Source of the DNA: Balneolales bacterium
Lineage (GTDB): Bacteria; Bacteroidota; Rhodothermia; Balneolales; Cyclonatronaceae
DNA length: 38,836 bases
Assembly (NCBI GenBank): GCA_020832405.1
Contig: JAFIET010000036.1
Coordinates: 1 to 38,836, forward strand
Direction: 5' to 3'
Shown here: piece by piece, positions 8,401 through 16,333 of the stretch
Layout of the letters: each line of letters starts with the position of its first letter
Numbering within the stretch: position 1 is the first letter of the stretch
Program-made: the position numbers and the translations under genes
Notes under the pieces: model-generated
Seen by the model: the letters and a program-made list of their open reading frames with translations, nothing else
Told to the model about the DNA's origin: nothing
The model's database searches: none

Positions 8401-10245
8401 ATCGGGTGATGACCAGCCTTCTTCCGGAGAGTAAATTGCAAGGTTTGCAGCCGGCTGACCGTCTGCCTCAGAAAAGCTTCCTGCTACAAAAAGCCGGTCG
8501 CCATCCCAAAAAAGAGCATGAATGAGCACCGGCGCTTCATCAGCGCCTGTGAGCGCATCCCCCAAAACCGTCCAGCTTTGCGAGCTGCGGTCGAACTGCG
8601 CGAGTGCCGGAGCCGGACTTCCGTCGGCGAATATGGAAAAATCACCCCCTGTAAAAATCAGCTCCTCAGAAGCTGCAATTGCCCGGACAATGCCGTCACC
8701 AAACCCGCCACCCAAAGCCGTCCAGCCGCGGGTTTCGGTCGAAAACGCACCAATTCGTGTGATGGCTTCATCGCCGCCGGCACTTGTGAATGCTCCTCCG
8801 GCAATAATATCACGGCCGCTGTTTGCAAAAGCCAGGATTTCGCCGCCGGATACAATGGCATCGGTTTCCCCCCAGGGCGCTCCGAAAATAAACCAGCTGT
8901 TTGTTTCCGGGGTGTAGCCTGCGAGTCCGCCGGTATTGGTCTGACTTCCGGCGCGGGTAAAATCGCCTCCGAAATAAATGTTGTCATCATCGGCGGCAAC
9001 TGCACGTGCCGGACTGTTAAAAGCCTGCACACCGAAGCCATTCCATTGAAGCTCCTCCTCTCCGATATTCAGGCTCAGTGCTGATGGCGTTGTGCCGGGC
9101 GTGTCGATAATATCAGGGGTGATAACAACGAGCCCGTTCGGTCCCATTGCCATCGCAGTGATATCATCAAAGCGCCCGTCGGGATAAACGCGCCAGCTTT
9201 CGTTAGAAAGATTGAAGGAGGTAAGGGAGTAGGCTAACAGATTGGAGCTTCCGTTACGCACATTGTCAAAAAAACCACCTGCGTACACATGCCCGCCGCT
9301 CAGCACGAGTGCGTTCACGACGGCATTACCGGGACGAAACGGCTTGGTAATTTCCCCGATATTAGCCCAGCCCGCATTGTTGGTACGGTTTCCGGAGTAA
9401 TCGTACACGGCAAGACCTTTAATTTGTGTGGTTCCGGCGAGTGCGTTTTCGGAAAGTTCGATACCGACATAAACTTTTTCATCATTTGTGAGCAAGGCCC
9501 GAACCGGTTCAGAAATGCCGGCACCAAGGCGGTTCCAGCTGCGGTTGGAGGTGCGGAATCGGGCTATATTCTGCAGCTCTGTTTCGCCGGCCCGGTCGAA
9601 ATGCCCGCCCACGATTACCTGACCATCGCTAACAGCAAGGGCAGTAACAACCGCATTTCCGCTCCCGTCGCGCGTGAGATTGGTATCGATACCGCCCCAA
9701 ACACCAGTGTTAAGGTTATAGCGCTGTATGGCACCGCAGCTTGTTTCATCGTTACTCCAAACACAGCTGCCACCTGCATACAGGAAGCTGCCAAGAACGG
9801 CAAGCGCATTAACCTGACAGTCTTCATCACAGTCAAATCCGAGCGCTTCCCATTCACCGGTCTGCACGTTGAGCCGGCCCAGACCGCTTACTTCGGTATC
9901 CGGCACGGTGAAGCTGCCGCCTGCATAAAGGAAATCTCCCTGTCGCAGCAGCGCATGAATTTCCCCGTTTACACCGGGTGAGCTGTTCAGGATAGCCCAG
10001 TTTTCTGCCGATCCGGCATCTATTCGGGCGTTCAGCAGAACGGCTGCTTCATCACGGTCGGCAGCATAGGATGAAGCATCCTGCGCGTAGGTTGTGACCG
10101 GTAACTGAAACATCAGCGCGAGCAGCACGGCAATTATTGGTATGCTAAGCAGGCTGAGGCTACAGCGGCCTGGCCTTTTATTTTTGAACAAATACCAGGC
10201 AGGCACAAAGCCGCCGTGGCCTTTACGGGCGTATATATTATCCAT
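5410..10245 (-). CDS. Giant T9SS-secreted beta-propeller / GLUG-repeat protein
   Basis: A 1611-residue protein. A long n-region precedes a hydrophobic export segment (residues 30-50, cleavage near TTYAQ). Residues about 85-800 hold many blade-like units of the pattern LYAGGSF..A....A.Y...T..W..LG, resembling Kelch or delta-60-type propellers. Residues about 810-1120 contain GLUG-like repeats (NVGGLVAHAHDTIIRNSSV, NVGTFAGQTSGSTVIENSFA, NVGGFVGLHAGALIQNAYAH), as found in surface adhesins. After an unassigned region, the last 85 residues are a T9SS sorting domain (NYPNPFNP, GQRVASLV, GVYLYRLQ, KMLLVK). The expected fate is export, passage through the T9SS, and surface attachment or release. No catalytic motif is seen, so a binding or adhesive role is inferred. 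Confidence 0.85.
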   Translation of the reverse strand: MDNIYARKGHGGFVPAWYLFKNKRPGRCSLSLLSIPIIAVLLALMFQLPVTTYAQDASSYAADRDEAAVLLNARIDAGSAENWAILNSSPGVNGEIHALLRQGDFLYAGGSFTVPDTEVSGLGRLNVQTGEWEALGFDCDEDCQVNALAVLGSFLYAGGSCVWSNDETSCGAIQRYNLNTGVWGGIDTNLTRDGSGNAVVTALAVSDGQVIVGGHFDRAGETELQNIARFRTSNRSWNRLGAGISEPVRALLTNDEKVYVGIELSENALAGTTQIKGLAVYDYSGNRTNNAGWANIGEITKPFRPGNAVVNALVLSGGHVYAGGFFDNVRNGSSNLLAYSLTSFNLSNESWRVYPDGRFDDITAMAMGPNGLVVITPDIIDTPGTTPSALSLNIGEEELQWNGFGVQAFNSPARAVAADDDNIYFGGDFTRAGSQTNTGGLAGYTPETNSWFIFGAPWGETDAIVSGGEILAFANSGRDIIAGGAFTSAGGDEAITRIGAFSTETRGWTALGGGFGDGIVRAIAASEELIFTGGDFSIFADGSPAPALAQFDRSSQSWTVLGDALTGADEAPVLIHALFWDGDRLFVAGSFSEADGQPAANLAIYSPEEGWSSPDAPFDGPVHALAVWGNTLFAGGAFTEPATALAMLDLETGEWSGIDGLSPASDDLPAVVYALQNKIGKTLYVGGNFSAESGGEHFAVLSIADLTWTSVSGSPEGPVFDLKVYGDNIFLAGDFSGAGSAEGSANIVRRNWADSEWLSISSGTDAPVQAIAPYADELFLGGGFSSPATGFTSWTGVSGFFAGAGTETHPFEVTNLFEFDRVRWFFESHFSQAQDLNFSASVRIDPIGNPQYPFMGNWQGNDFAVSGYSFICISTLSCGTRPRSNNGLFGYTEGAVIENTHLVNARVLSALEGVNVGGLVAHAHDTIIRNSSVTAEVRGVTNVGTFAGQTSGSTVIENSFAAHRTGAGLSSSAGVPGVSGSLNVGGFVGLHAGALIQNAYAHGSLRALGSDAENLGGFAGSAELDSEIRMAYSAVHFPDDFSTLSAAGGFIGSSQGSIVADVFWDDELSTADFDLFATALTSAQMQLGASFEPFDFENTWEIIEGRTFPWLKAENAGGAVGSGTFGTVIAAGPHIEGAEGWRYFGMSFTGNQSYAEFTRFLATQGFVGADVPPGISNLYYYASSNRWRSVTGISPSGAGSPETSAFAIYAFAPPLQTEVDVHAIVSQYRKPALEITEPVKGFTVNQLPDEGAPSGGVWTLMANNNLWPMDTDALDRSGLSEAVYVYDSAIPGYRSWNGLAGELEDGIIQPFTAFFVETLEDDASLGVPAAALVTNPDAERPGTDAPALRLLAETEGLHPATSWLSYSGSTQPRNARQLQPMDVRSYLELSLEKEGRLYDILDLAAGQQEEIRIPLSIIRYEADGEGWQATAATAELNWSETDRFPDDWGLALLDTQTGEITDLRTASSVTVETAVPQQGRPAPRGELTAQMSAPAERDAPMAARYQLLVRPGSESGPGEETQLPEAVSLSQNYPNPFNPITQIQYSLPSAADVRLEVYNVLGQRVASLVNGTVEAGVHTVSFDAANLSSGVYLYRLQTSGMVITRKMLLVK

Positions 10246-10264
10246 GGTGATTAGGTTAGTTAGT

Positions 10265-10281
10265 AATCAGGCTGCCTGATT
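10265..10281. promoter_or_regulatory. Perfect inverted repeat AATCAGG-N3-CCTGATT
   Basis: Seven perfectly paired bases around CTG, 20 bases upstream of the giant T9SS cargo start at 10245. The position suits an operator or a 5'-leader hairpin of that gene. Confidence 0.4.
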
Positions 10282-10383
10282 AAATTGGCAGCCATCGGGT
10301 TATTAAAGTTCTTACAGTCAGCTGATAATGAGGCAAGTCATATTGAAGGGCCTGTCGGATACTCCCTAAAAGAGCCTGTTAGG

Positions 10384-10404
10384 GCATTCAATCAGGCTGA
10401 ATGC
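10384..10404. promoter_or_regulatory. Perfect inverted repeat GCATTCA-N7-TGAATGC
   Basis: A 7-bp perfect dyad with a 7-base spacer, about 140 bases upstream of the T9SS cargo start. Its half-site spacing would fit one DNA turn for a dimeric regulator. Candidate operator only. Confidence 0.35.
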
Positions 10405-10735
10405 ATATGTAAAGAAAAACGCATGCCACAGCCGATTGTTAATGAATAATCGATTACCACTCTTGCTCTCGAAAACCCTGTATCAACAATACCATCCGAT
10501 TCGGGTAAATGATGAACAAGAGATAAAGTAAACACTTAAAGTCAAGAAGGTTATAAGGTTAGATTAACCTAACAATAAATAAATGAAAGTTCAAAGCCGG
10601 AATTTTCCGGATCCATCAGAGATTTTTTTTGCATAAGACATTAGTTATGTTTTTATGGTTAGGGCAGCAACTGCTGTTAACTCCTGCTAAGTGTGCTTAA
10701 GCTTGTTCAATATAAAAAAGCTCACCTTTACAATC

Positions 10736-10753
10736 ACCGCATACTCATGCGTT
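10736..10753. promoter_or_regulatory. Shared dyad motif, copy 1 (ACCGCAT-N4-ATGCGTT)
   Basis: An 18-base inverted repeat with one mismatch. It matches 15 of 18 positions of the copy at 16469-16486 when compared base by base (ACCGCATA-TCATGCG-T in common) and shares the right half with the copy at 18100-18117. It lies 168 bases ahead of the YheT-like gene. Confidence 0.45.
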
Positions 10754-10920
10754 TCTGAGCACCTGCCTTTTTAACTAAGGATTTAATCGGAATTATGGTC
10801 ACTTAATAAATATAAAATCATTAAATAAGCGATGAATAGTGTGCTTTTAAAGTCCTTACTTTTAGGCGAAGCAGGTAAGATTATCACCAATTCTAATTTT
10901 ACACTAACCCCTCACTGCAA

Positions 10921-11910
10921 TTGCTGACCGCGCATAAAACCTCCGCTTTTAACCCCGCATGGCCGCTCCCTAACGGTCATCTCGAAACCATCTACCCTTC
11001 CCTGTTCCGGAAGGTGAACGGGCTTACCGGCCGGTACGTACGCGAGCGGCTCGAGCTGCCCGACGGCGATTTTCTCGATATCGACCGCCTCACCCGGAAG
11101 GCTTCGCAGGCGGTTATTATCTCGCACGGGCTTGAGGGCAACAGTTACCGGGCGTACGTTACCGGCATGGCGCGGGCTTTCGAAGCCCGGGGCTGGGACG
11201 TGCTCGCCTGGAACTTCCGCGGGTGCAGCGGGGTGATGAACCGCTTCCCCCGTTTCTATCACAGCGGGGATACCGCCGACCTGCTTTCCGTTGTGCGTTT
11301 CGCGATTGATGCGTGCGGCTATGAGCAGGTGGTACTGATCGGCTTCAGCATGGGCGGCAACATGACCCTCAAGCTGGCCGGGGAGGCGGGCGAAGGCCTG
11401 CCGCGGGAGGTGACCGGCCTCGTAGCTTTTTCCGTGCCCTGCGATCTCGCGGCCTCGGCCAAAAAGCTGGAAAAATCGGCTTTCGGGCTGTATCAGCGGC
11501 GGTTTATGCGCATGCTGAAAGCCAAAATCGAAGCCAAAGAAGCCGACATGCCGGGCACCTTCGACCTCAGCGGACTCGAACGCATGCGCACTTTTCGGGA
11601 ATTCGACGACACCTTCACCGCCCCGCTGCACGGCTTCCGGGATGCGGCCGATTACTGGGATAAGGCATCCTGCCTGCCCTGGCTGCCGGAAATCCACCGG
11701 CCGGCCCTGCTCGTGAGTGCCCTCAACGATCCCTTCCTAACGGAAAGCTGCTTCCCCCGCGAAGCCGCCCGTGCAAATCCCTGCCTCACCCTTGAAACCC
11801 CAAAGCACGGCGGGCACACCGGCTTCACCCAAAACCTTTCCGCGCCGGTTCTCTGGAGCGAGCTTCGCGCCCTGAAGTTTGCTGAAAGCCTGCAAACGAA
11901 AACAGGCTAA
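10921..11910 (+). CDS. YheT-family alpha/beta hydrolase (TTG start)
   Basis: A 329-residue member of the YheT/ABHD1-3-like esterase family. Hallmarks are PNGHLETIYPSLFRK near the N-terminus, LELPDGDFLDID, HGLEGNSYRAYV, FRGCSGVMNR, FYHSGDTAD, the nucleophile elbow GFSMGGN, then SALNDPFL (acid) and PKHGGHTGF (histidine). The family hydrolyses esters, but its physiological substrate in bacteria is not established. The start is taken as TTG at 10921: the frame is stopped by TAA at 10894, and no ATG or GTG lies between. The family's conserved N-terminal motif begins only about 16 residues in, so little can be missing. It is followed after 113 bases by the aminopeptidase gene in the same direction. 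Confidence 0.88.
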   Translation: MLTAHKTSAFNPAWPLPNGHLETIYPSLFRKVNGLTGRYVRERLELPDGDFLDIDRLTRKASQAVIISHGLEGNSYRAYVTGMARAFEARGWDVLAWNFRGCSGVMNRFPRFYHSGDTADLLSVVRFAIDACGYEQVVLIGFSMGGNMTLKLAGEAGEGLPREVTGLVAFSVPCDLAASAKKLEKSAFGLYQRRFMRMLKAKIEAKEADMPGTFDLSGLERMRTFREFDDTFTAPLHGFRDAADYWDKASCLPWLPEIHRPALLVSALNDPFLTESCFPREAARANPCLTLETPKHGGHTGFTQNLSAPVLWSELRALKFAESLQTKTG

Positions 11911-12023
11911 GTATTAAAGGTTTAGCCGAAACAGGATGTAATTATGGCTTTTTTTGCTTAAAATAACCCCCAATAATTGCTATGAGCACACATTATTCTA
12001 TCCATTTTACTTTTTGAATCACT

Positions 12024-13547
12024 TTGAAGATCTTCGTCAATTCCGGCAATCCTGAGCAAGCTGCAGATATTTTCCTCCCCCTGTACACCGATACGGCCTA
12101 TAGCCGAATAGCTGAAGTTTATCCCGCACTTTCGGCCTTCGGGCTTGAGCGGGCCCTCACCGATTTCCGGGCTGAGAGCGGTAAAACCGCTACGCTCTAC
12201 AATGCTGAGGGCGGTCGCCTTTTCCTCATTGGTCTTGGCAAACCGAAATCAGCCGGCTTCAGCGGTGTTTACCGGGCGGCACGTTCGGCGGCGGTACAGC
12301 TTGGCAAGCAGCTTCAGCCGGCTGCATCCCTCCTGCTCTCCCACCTTGCCGGCAGCGCCGAAGCAGAGGCCGGGCTCACCGATGCCTTTGTGAACGGTCT
12401 GGTATCCGGCACCTATCAGCTTGGCAGCTGGAAGGAAAATGCCGGCAGCGAGCCGCATCCCCTCGACGGAGAAGAAAGCAGCCTCACGCTGATTTCCGCA
12501 CAGAGTCCGGAGCACTTTGAGGACATCGCCTCAGCCGCACGCCGGGGGCACCTCATCGGACTGGCCCAAAAACAGGTGATGCATCTGGTCAATATGCCGT
12601 CTAACCTGCAAACGCCGCCCTTCCTCGCCGATGTTGCCCGCGAATGGGGCGAAAACCACGGTCAGAAAGTCACTGTTTTTTCGGGGGATGAAATCGAGGC
12701 CAACCAACTCTTCGCGCTGGCGGCCGTGAACCGCGGCAGCGAATATCCCGCGCAGTTTATTGTGATGGAGTACGAGCCCGAAAATGCGCCGGAAAGTGCG
12801 CCCACTGTCGGACTTGTCGGCAAGGGCATCACCTTCGATACCGGCGGCCTTTCCATCAAAACTTCTGCGGGCATGTATTTCATGAAGTGCGACATGGGCG
12901 GAGCGGCCGTTGTGCTCGGCTTTATGGAAGCCGCCGCCTCGCTGCAGCTCCCCGTTAAGCTCGTAGCCGTAGTGCCGGTAACCGACAACCTCATCGACGC
13001 CCGCTCATTCAAGCCGTCGGATATCATCGGTTCATATAGCGGAAAAACCATCGAAATTATGGATACTGACGCCGAAGGCCGCCTTATCCTCGCCGACGGC
13101 CTCAGCTGGATCACCGAAAAGTACGAGCTCGACTACCTCTTCGATTTCGCAACCCTTACCGGCGCCACCGTGCGCGCAATCGGCTACGCTGCCGCAGGCA
13201 TGTTCACCCCGGATGACGCCCTTGCCGCTGCCTGCTCCGAAGCCGGCGACCTTGCCGGTGAGCGCGTGTGGCGCTTCCCGCTTTGGGATGAATACGCCGA
13301 CGACCTGCACAGCGATGTAGCCGATGTGCGCAACCTCAGCGGCAAGCCGGTAGCCGGCGGCATCTCGGCAGCCAAGTTTCTGGAGGTCTTCACCCGGGAA
13401 CATCCGCGCTGGGCACACTTCGATATCGCCGGGGTAGCCTTTGGCGAAAGCGAATTCGGCAAGCACAAAAACGGAACCGGCTGGGGCGTGCGCCTGCTCA
13501 CCGAGCTCACCGCCAAACTAACAAAACCCGAAACAGGCACCAACTAA
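12024..13547 (+). CDS. pepA: Leucyl aminopeptidase, M17 family (TTG start)
   Basis: A 507-residue cytosolic aminopeptidase of family M17, which removes N-terminal residues from peptides using two divalent metals. The catalytic half shows VGKGITFDTGGLSIK near 264-279 (metal-binding Lys and Asp, catalytic Lys), MKCDMGGAA near 290 (Asp ligand) and DTDAEGRLILADGL near 347-360 (Asp and Glu ligands, catalytic Arg). The usual signature begins NTDAEGRL; here the Asn is Asp. The N-terminal third is the poorly conserved macro-like domain. A TGA at 12015 is in frame, and TTG at 12024 is the first usable codon after it, so a TTG start seems forced. No terminator separates it from the ATP-grasp gene 52 bases on. 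Confidence 0.92.
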   Translation: MKIFVNSGNPEQAADIFLPLYTDTAYSRIAEVYPALSAFGLERALTDFRAESGKTATLYNAEGGRLFLIGLGKPKSAGFSGVYRAARSAAVQLGKQLQPAASLLLSHLAGSAEAEAGLTDAFVNGLVSGTYQLGSWKENAGSEPHPLDGEESSLTLISAQSPEHFEDIASAARRGHLIGLAQKQVMHLVNMPSNLQTPPFLADVAREWGENHGQKVTVFSGDEIEANQLFALAAVNRGSEYPAQFIVMEYEPENAPESAPTVGLVGKGITFDTGGLSIKTSAGMYFMKCDMGGAAVVLGFMEAAASLQLPVKLVAVVPVTDNLIDARSFKPSDIIGSYSGKTIEIMDTDAEGRLILADGLSWITEKYELDYLFDFATLTGATVRAIGYAAAGMFTPDDALAAACSEAGDLAGERVWRFPLWDEYADDLHSDVADVRNLSGKPVAGGISAAKFLEVFTREHPRWAHFDIAGVAFGESEFGKHKNGTGWGVRLLTELTAKLTKPETGTN

Positions 13548-13599
13548 GTTCAGGGCACGGTCGCCATCCCCCTACAACATCACCAAAACCCATCCCGCT

Positions 13600-14820
13600 A
13601 TGTCTGAAAAAAAATCCCTCACTTATCTCTGCATCTCCACCTATTTCAAAGGCGGGGCGTTCCTCGAATCGTGCCACAACGAAGGCAACACCGTGTATCT
13701 GCTCACCGCCAAGAAGCTGGAAAACGACCCCTGGCCGCGTCACGCTGTTGAGGAGTTTTTCTATCTGGAAAATGAAGACAACTCCGCCGAAAACATCGAC
13801 CGCATCCTGAAAGGCTTTGCGTGGCTGATCAAAGAAAAGAACATCGACCGGGTTGTGGCGCTCGATGACTTCGATGTGGAAAAAGCAGCGGCCATCCGGG
13901 AGGAATTCCGGATTCCGGGTATGGGTCAGACCACCGCGCGCTATTTCCGCGATAAGCTCGCCATGCGCCTCAAAGCGCAGGAAGAAGGCATACCCGTGCC
14001 GCCCTTCACCGATTTGTTTAAGGATGCGCACATCAACCACTTCGCCGATACCGTGAAGCCGCCCTACGTGGTGAAGCCGCGCTCGGAGGCTTCGGCCATG
14101 GGCATCAAAAAAGTACACAGCAAGGAAGAGCTTTGGGAAACCATTCACGGCCTGGGCGAGCAGCGCAGCCATTTCCTGGCCGAGCAGTTCAAGCCGGGTG
14201 ATGTGTACCATGCCGATTCCCTTACCTTCGACAGTAAAGTGCTGTTTTGTTCGGTGAGCCGCTACCTGAGCACCCCTTTTGAAGTCGCGCACGGAGCCGG
14301 CATCTTCCGCTCCATGACCTGCGATGCCAAAAGCAGCGAAGCCAAAGCGCTGGTGAAGCTCAACAAGCTGGTGATGAAGGGTTTTGGGATGCGCTACAGT
14401 GCTTCGCATACCGAGTTCATTCACTGCCACGAAGACGGGAAGTTCTACTTCCTCGAAACCTCGAGCCGGGTCGGCGGGGCGCACCTCGCAGAGATGGTGG
14501 AGTTTGCAACCGGCATCAACCTCTGGCGGGAGTGGGCACGGGTTGAACACGCCTCAGCCATCAAAACGGGCTACGAGCTGCCGGAGCAGAAGAATCTTAA
14601 CGGCGGCATTCTGGTATCGCTCGCACGGTACGAGCACCCGGATCAGTCCTGCTTCAACGCGCCGGAAGTGAAATGGACCATCAGCAAGAAATGGCACGTG
14701 GGCACCATCGTGGTTTCGGAAAGCGCCGATCGGGTGCGGGAGCTGCTCGACGAGTACGCCGGCATCGTGCACCGCGATTTCCACGCAAGCGCGCCCCTCC
14801 CGGATAAAGCGACCAACTGA
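13600..14820 (+). CDS. ATP-grasp domain enzyme
   Basis: A 406-residue protein with an ATP-grasp fold. There is an N-terminal pre-ATP-grasp alpha/beta region (residues 1-110) with VVALDDFDVEKAAAIRE and GMGQTTARYFRDKLAMR, the usual entry to the ATP-binding lobe. Then come PYVVKPRSEASAMGIKKV (ATP-binding Lys and glycine/serine loop), HFLAEQFKPGDVYHADSL, and near the C-terminus HTEFIHCHEDGKFYFLETS followed by SRVGGAH, giving the Glu/Asn-type Mg ligand region. ATP-grasp enzymes join a carboxylate to an amine or thiol through an acyl phosphate. The substrate cannot be read from the sequence. It is probably co-transcribed with the aminopeptidase. The terminator at 14851 closes the unit. Confidence 0.85.
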   Translation: MSEKKSLTYLCISTYFKGGAFLESCHNEGNTVYLLTAKKLENDPWPRHAVEEFFYLENEDNSAENIDRILKGFAWLIKEKNIDRVVALDDFDVEKAAAIREEFRIPGMGQTTARYFRDKLAMRLKAQEEGIPVPPFTDLFKDAHINHFADTVKPPYVVKPRSEASAMGIKKVHSKEELWETIHGLGEQRSHFLAEQFKPGDVYHADSLTFDSKVLFCSVSRYLSTPFEVAHGAGIFRSMTCDAKSSEAKALVKLNKLVMKGFGMRYSASHTEFIHCHEDGKFYFLETSSRVGGAHLAEMVEFATGINLWREWARVEHASAIKTGYELPEQKNLNGGILVSLARYEHPDQSCFNAPEVKWTISKKWHVGTIVVSESADRVRELLDEYAGIVHRDFHASAPLPDKATN

Positions 14821-14850
14821 TTCCCGGCCGTTTCAGCGGCTTTCAAAACA

Positions 14851-14900
14851 AAAGCCATGCCCCCGCTCAGATGAGCCGGGGCATGGCTTTTTTATTTTTG
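14851..14900 (+). terminator. Strong rho-independent terminator after the ATP-grasp gene
   Basis: AAAGCCATGCCCC (14851-14863) pairs perfectly with GGGGCATGGCTTT (14878-14890), with an inner GCTC/GAGC stem and a T-rich tail. An A-run on the left side means it may also serve the convergent acetyltransferase gene. Confidence 0.9.
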
Positions 14901-15006
14901 GGATGTGTTTTTTTCGGGGGATGCGCTCCGTGACCTGATCCCGGCTTACGGCTTGCGCAGCATTTTTGGGAGGGACCTGACAGACGCTGCATGATACGGG
15001 GCTGCA

Positions 15007-15576
15007 TTAGTGTTGACGGGCTTCCTCAACCGGGCGAATGACCCTGCACGGATTCCCGGCCGCAAACACGCCTTCGGGGATATCGCGCGTAACCACGCTG
15101 CCCGAGCCGATCACCGACCGGCTCCCGATCCGCACGCCGGGGTTGATGATGGCGCCTCCGCCGATCCAGACATCTGAGCCAATCTCCACGGGCTTGCCAA
15201 ACTCCTGCTTTCTGCGCAGCATGGCATTCATGGGGTGCATGGCGGTATAAATTTGTACGGCCGGACCAACAAACACAAAATCGCCTACCTTAACTTCACA
15301 AATATCAAGCACCACACAGTTGAAGTTGAAAAAACAATTTTTGCCGAGCAGGATGTTGAATCCATAGTCGCAATAGAACGGGGGCTGCAGCCACACATCA
15401 TCGCCGCCTGAACCAAGCAGCTCCTTCAGAATGCGGCGGCGTAACTCCGCATCGCTTTCCCTTGTCGCGTTGAGATCCTGACACAGGTCGCGCGCCCGTA
15501 CCCGCGCAAGAGAGAGCTCAATATCCTGCGGATCGTAGAGTTCTCCGCGCAGCATTTTTTCCCGCATGGTTGACAT
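15007..15576 (-). CDS. Maltose/galactoside O-acetyltransferase-like enzyme (left-handed beta-helix)
   Basis: A 189-residue protein of the Maa/NodL/LacA family. These transfer acetyl from acetyl-CoA to a hydroxyl of a sugar. The N-terminal helical region (MREKMLRGELYDPQDIELSL, then CQDLNAT) is the family's maltose-acetyltransferase domain. The hexapeptide-repeat beta-helix follows: PPFYCDYGFNILLGKNCFFN, AVQIYTAMHP with the catalytic His (HP), GKPVEIGSDVWIGGGAIINP, GVRIGSRSVIGSGSVVTRDI and GNPCRVIR. The length is normal for the family and all key motifs are intact. An in-frame ATG three codons downstream is an equally good start. It faces the ATP-grasp unit across a shared terminator. Confidence 0.92.
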   Translation of the reverse strand: MSTMREKMLRGELYDPQDIELSLARVRARDLCQDLNATRESDAELRRRILKELLGSGGDDVWLQPPFYCDYGFNILLGKNCFFNFNCVVLDICEVKVGDFVFVGPAVQIYTAMHPMNAMLRRKQEFGKPVEIGSDVWIGGGAIINPGVRIGSRSVIGSGSVVTRDIPEGVFAAGNPCRVIRPVEEARQH

Positions 15577-15719
15577 AGTTTTTTCCCTGCACTGCTTGGT
15601 TATGAATAAAAGACCGGCTTTTTTACGGGCTTTCTGCAGCCCGGCCTCGCTGCAACATACGAAGCTAACCGGTCAAAACAAGCTTAACATAGACAGGAAA
15701 AAACGCGCGAAAACTTTAG

Positions 15720-15986
15720 TCAGTGGAAAATTCCGACTGCAAGCTCAGCCCAAATCAGGAGCAGCAGCAAGATTACAGACGCCATGCTCAGTGCCCGATA
15801 GCGCTTGTTTTTCATTTTCCGGAAAATAAGCTCCAGCGAAAAAGCGGTCGTAAGCAGCAGAATCGCCATCATCCCGAAATCATGCGCATCCCACACAACC
15901 CCGGAATCAAACTGCATGGCAATCAGAGGTAGAGAAAGTATTGCTGCTACGCACAAGTTAATCAGGGCAAACCGCTTAATGGTCAT
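15720..15986 (-). CDS. Small three-helix membrane protein, hypothetical
   Basis: Eighty-eight residues with three predicted membrane helices: FALINLCVAAILSLPLIAM, then FGMMAILLLTTAFSLELIF, then ASVILLLLLIWAELAVGIF, separated by short polar loops including FDSGVVWDAHDF and a basic RKMKNKRYR loop. The pattern resembles a widespread uncharacterised family of small inner-membrane proteins found beside unrelated genes. No function can be given. The gene stands alone between the acetyltransferase and the DUF6132-like gene. Confidence 0.7.
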   Translation of the reverse strand: MTIKRFALINLCVAAILSLPLIAMQFDSGVVWDAHDFGMMAILLLTTAFSLELIFRKMKNKRYRALSMASVILLLLLIWAELAVGIFH

Positions 15987-16093
15987 AAATCAAGAATTAG
16001 GTGAGGAGATTCAGCTCAACGAAGTGTTATGAGATAAATTATCCGCTTGAGATTTCCCCTCACAATTCCCCTGATTATGAAAAGCCCAAAAGC

Positions 16094-16333
16094 TTAAGCA
16101 GGATTCTCTGTCTGATTTAACTGCTGCTCTTTTTTTGCCTTACGGCTCGCAATGCTGTCTTTAACGATTGATGCTCCCAGACCGCCCATTCCCAAACCGT
16201 ACAAGGTGCTTGTGCTCCAGTTAGAAGTAATGGCACAGGTTCCGGTATCGCAGCCGATAAAATACCAGTAGGAGAAGCCGGTGAGGCCGCCAATCAGCAG
16301 GCCCGCGAGTATAATCAAAATGTTCTTGTTCAT
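16094..16333 (-). CDS. DUF6132-like small membrane protein
   Basis: Seventy-nine residues: a first membrane helix (ILIILAGLLIGGLTGFSYWY), the motif FIGCDTGTCAITSN, then STLYGLGMGGLGASIV as a second weaker helix and a charged tail. The IGC-x-TGTC-ITSN-x-STLYG pattern matches a family of tiny membrane proteins (DUF6132 as I recall it), sometimes found beside rhodanese and sulfur-handling genes. The two conserved cysteines suggest redox or thiol chemistry. That is inference. The shared dyad motif at 16469-16486 lies 136 bases upstream. Confidence 0.75.
   Translation of the reverse strand: MNKNILIILAGLLIGGLTGFSYWYFIGCDTGTCAITSNWSTSTLYGLGMGGLGASIVKDSIASRKAKKEQQLNQTENPA

Larger units (their letters stand above)
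10246..10920. other. AT-rich 675-base divergent intergenic region with several palindromes
   Basis: No convincing gene is present: the open frames starting with ATG are under 20 codons. It separates the leftward giant T9SS cargo gene from the rightward YheT-like gene. Inverted repeats seen: AATCAGG/CCTGATT (10265-10281), GCATTCA/TGAATGC (10384-10404), AGGTTA/TAACCT (10556-10570), CCGGAA/TTCCGG (10597-10610, with a T-run at 10623-10630) and ACCGCAT/ATGCGTT (10736-10753). It visibly has more A and T than the flanking genes. It probably holds promoters in both directions. Confidence 0.6.

Noticed and set aside
10912-11697. 261-codon leftward frame opposite the YheT-like gene
   Set aside because: The plus strand carries all hydrolase motifs; the opposing product has none.
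11923-11957. Possible terminator between the YheT-like gene and pepA
   Set aside because: Only a 4-bp AGCC/GGCT stem with a loop over 20 bases precedes the T-run; too weak to call.
13507-14550. 347-codon leftward frame opposite the ATP-grasp gene
   Set aside because: The plus-strand product has clear ATP-grasp motifs; this frame is its complement.
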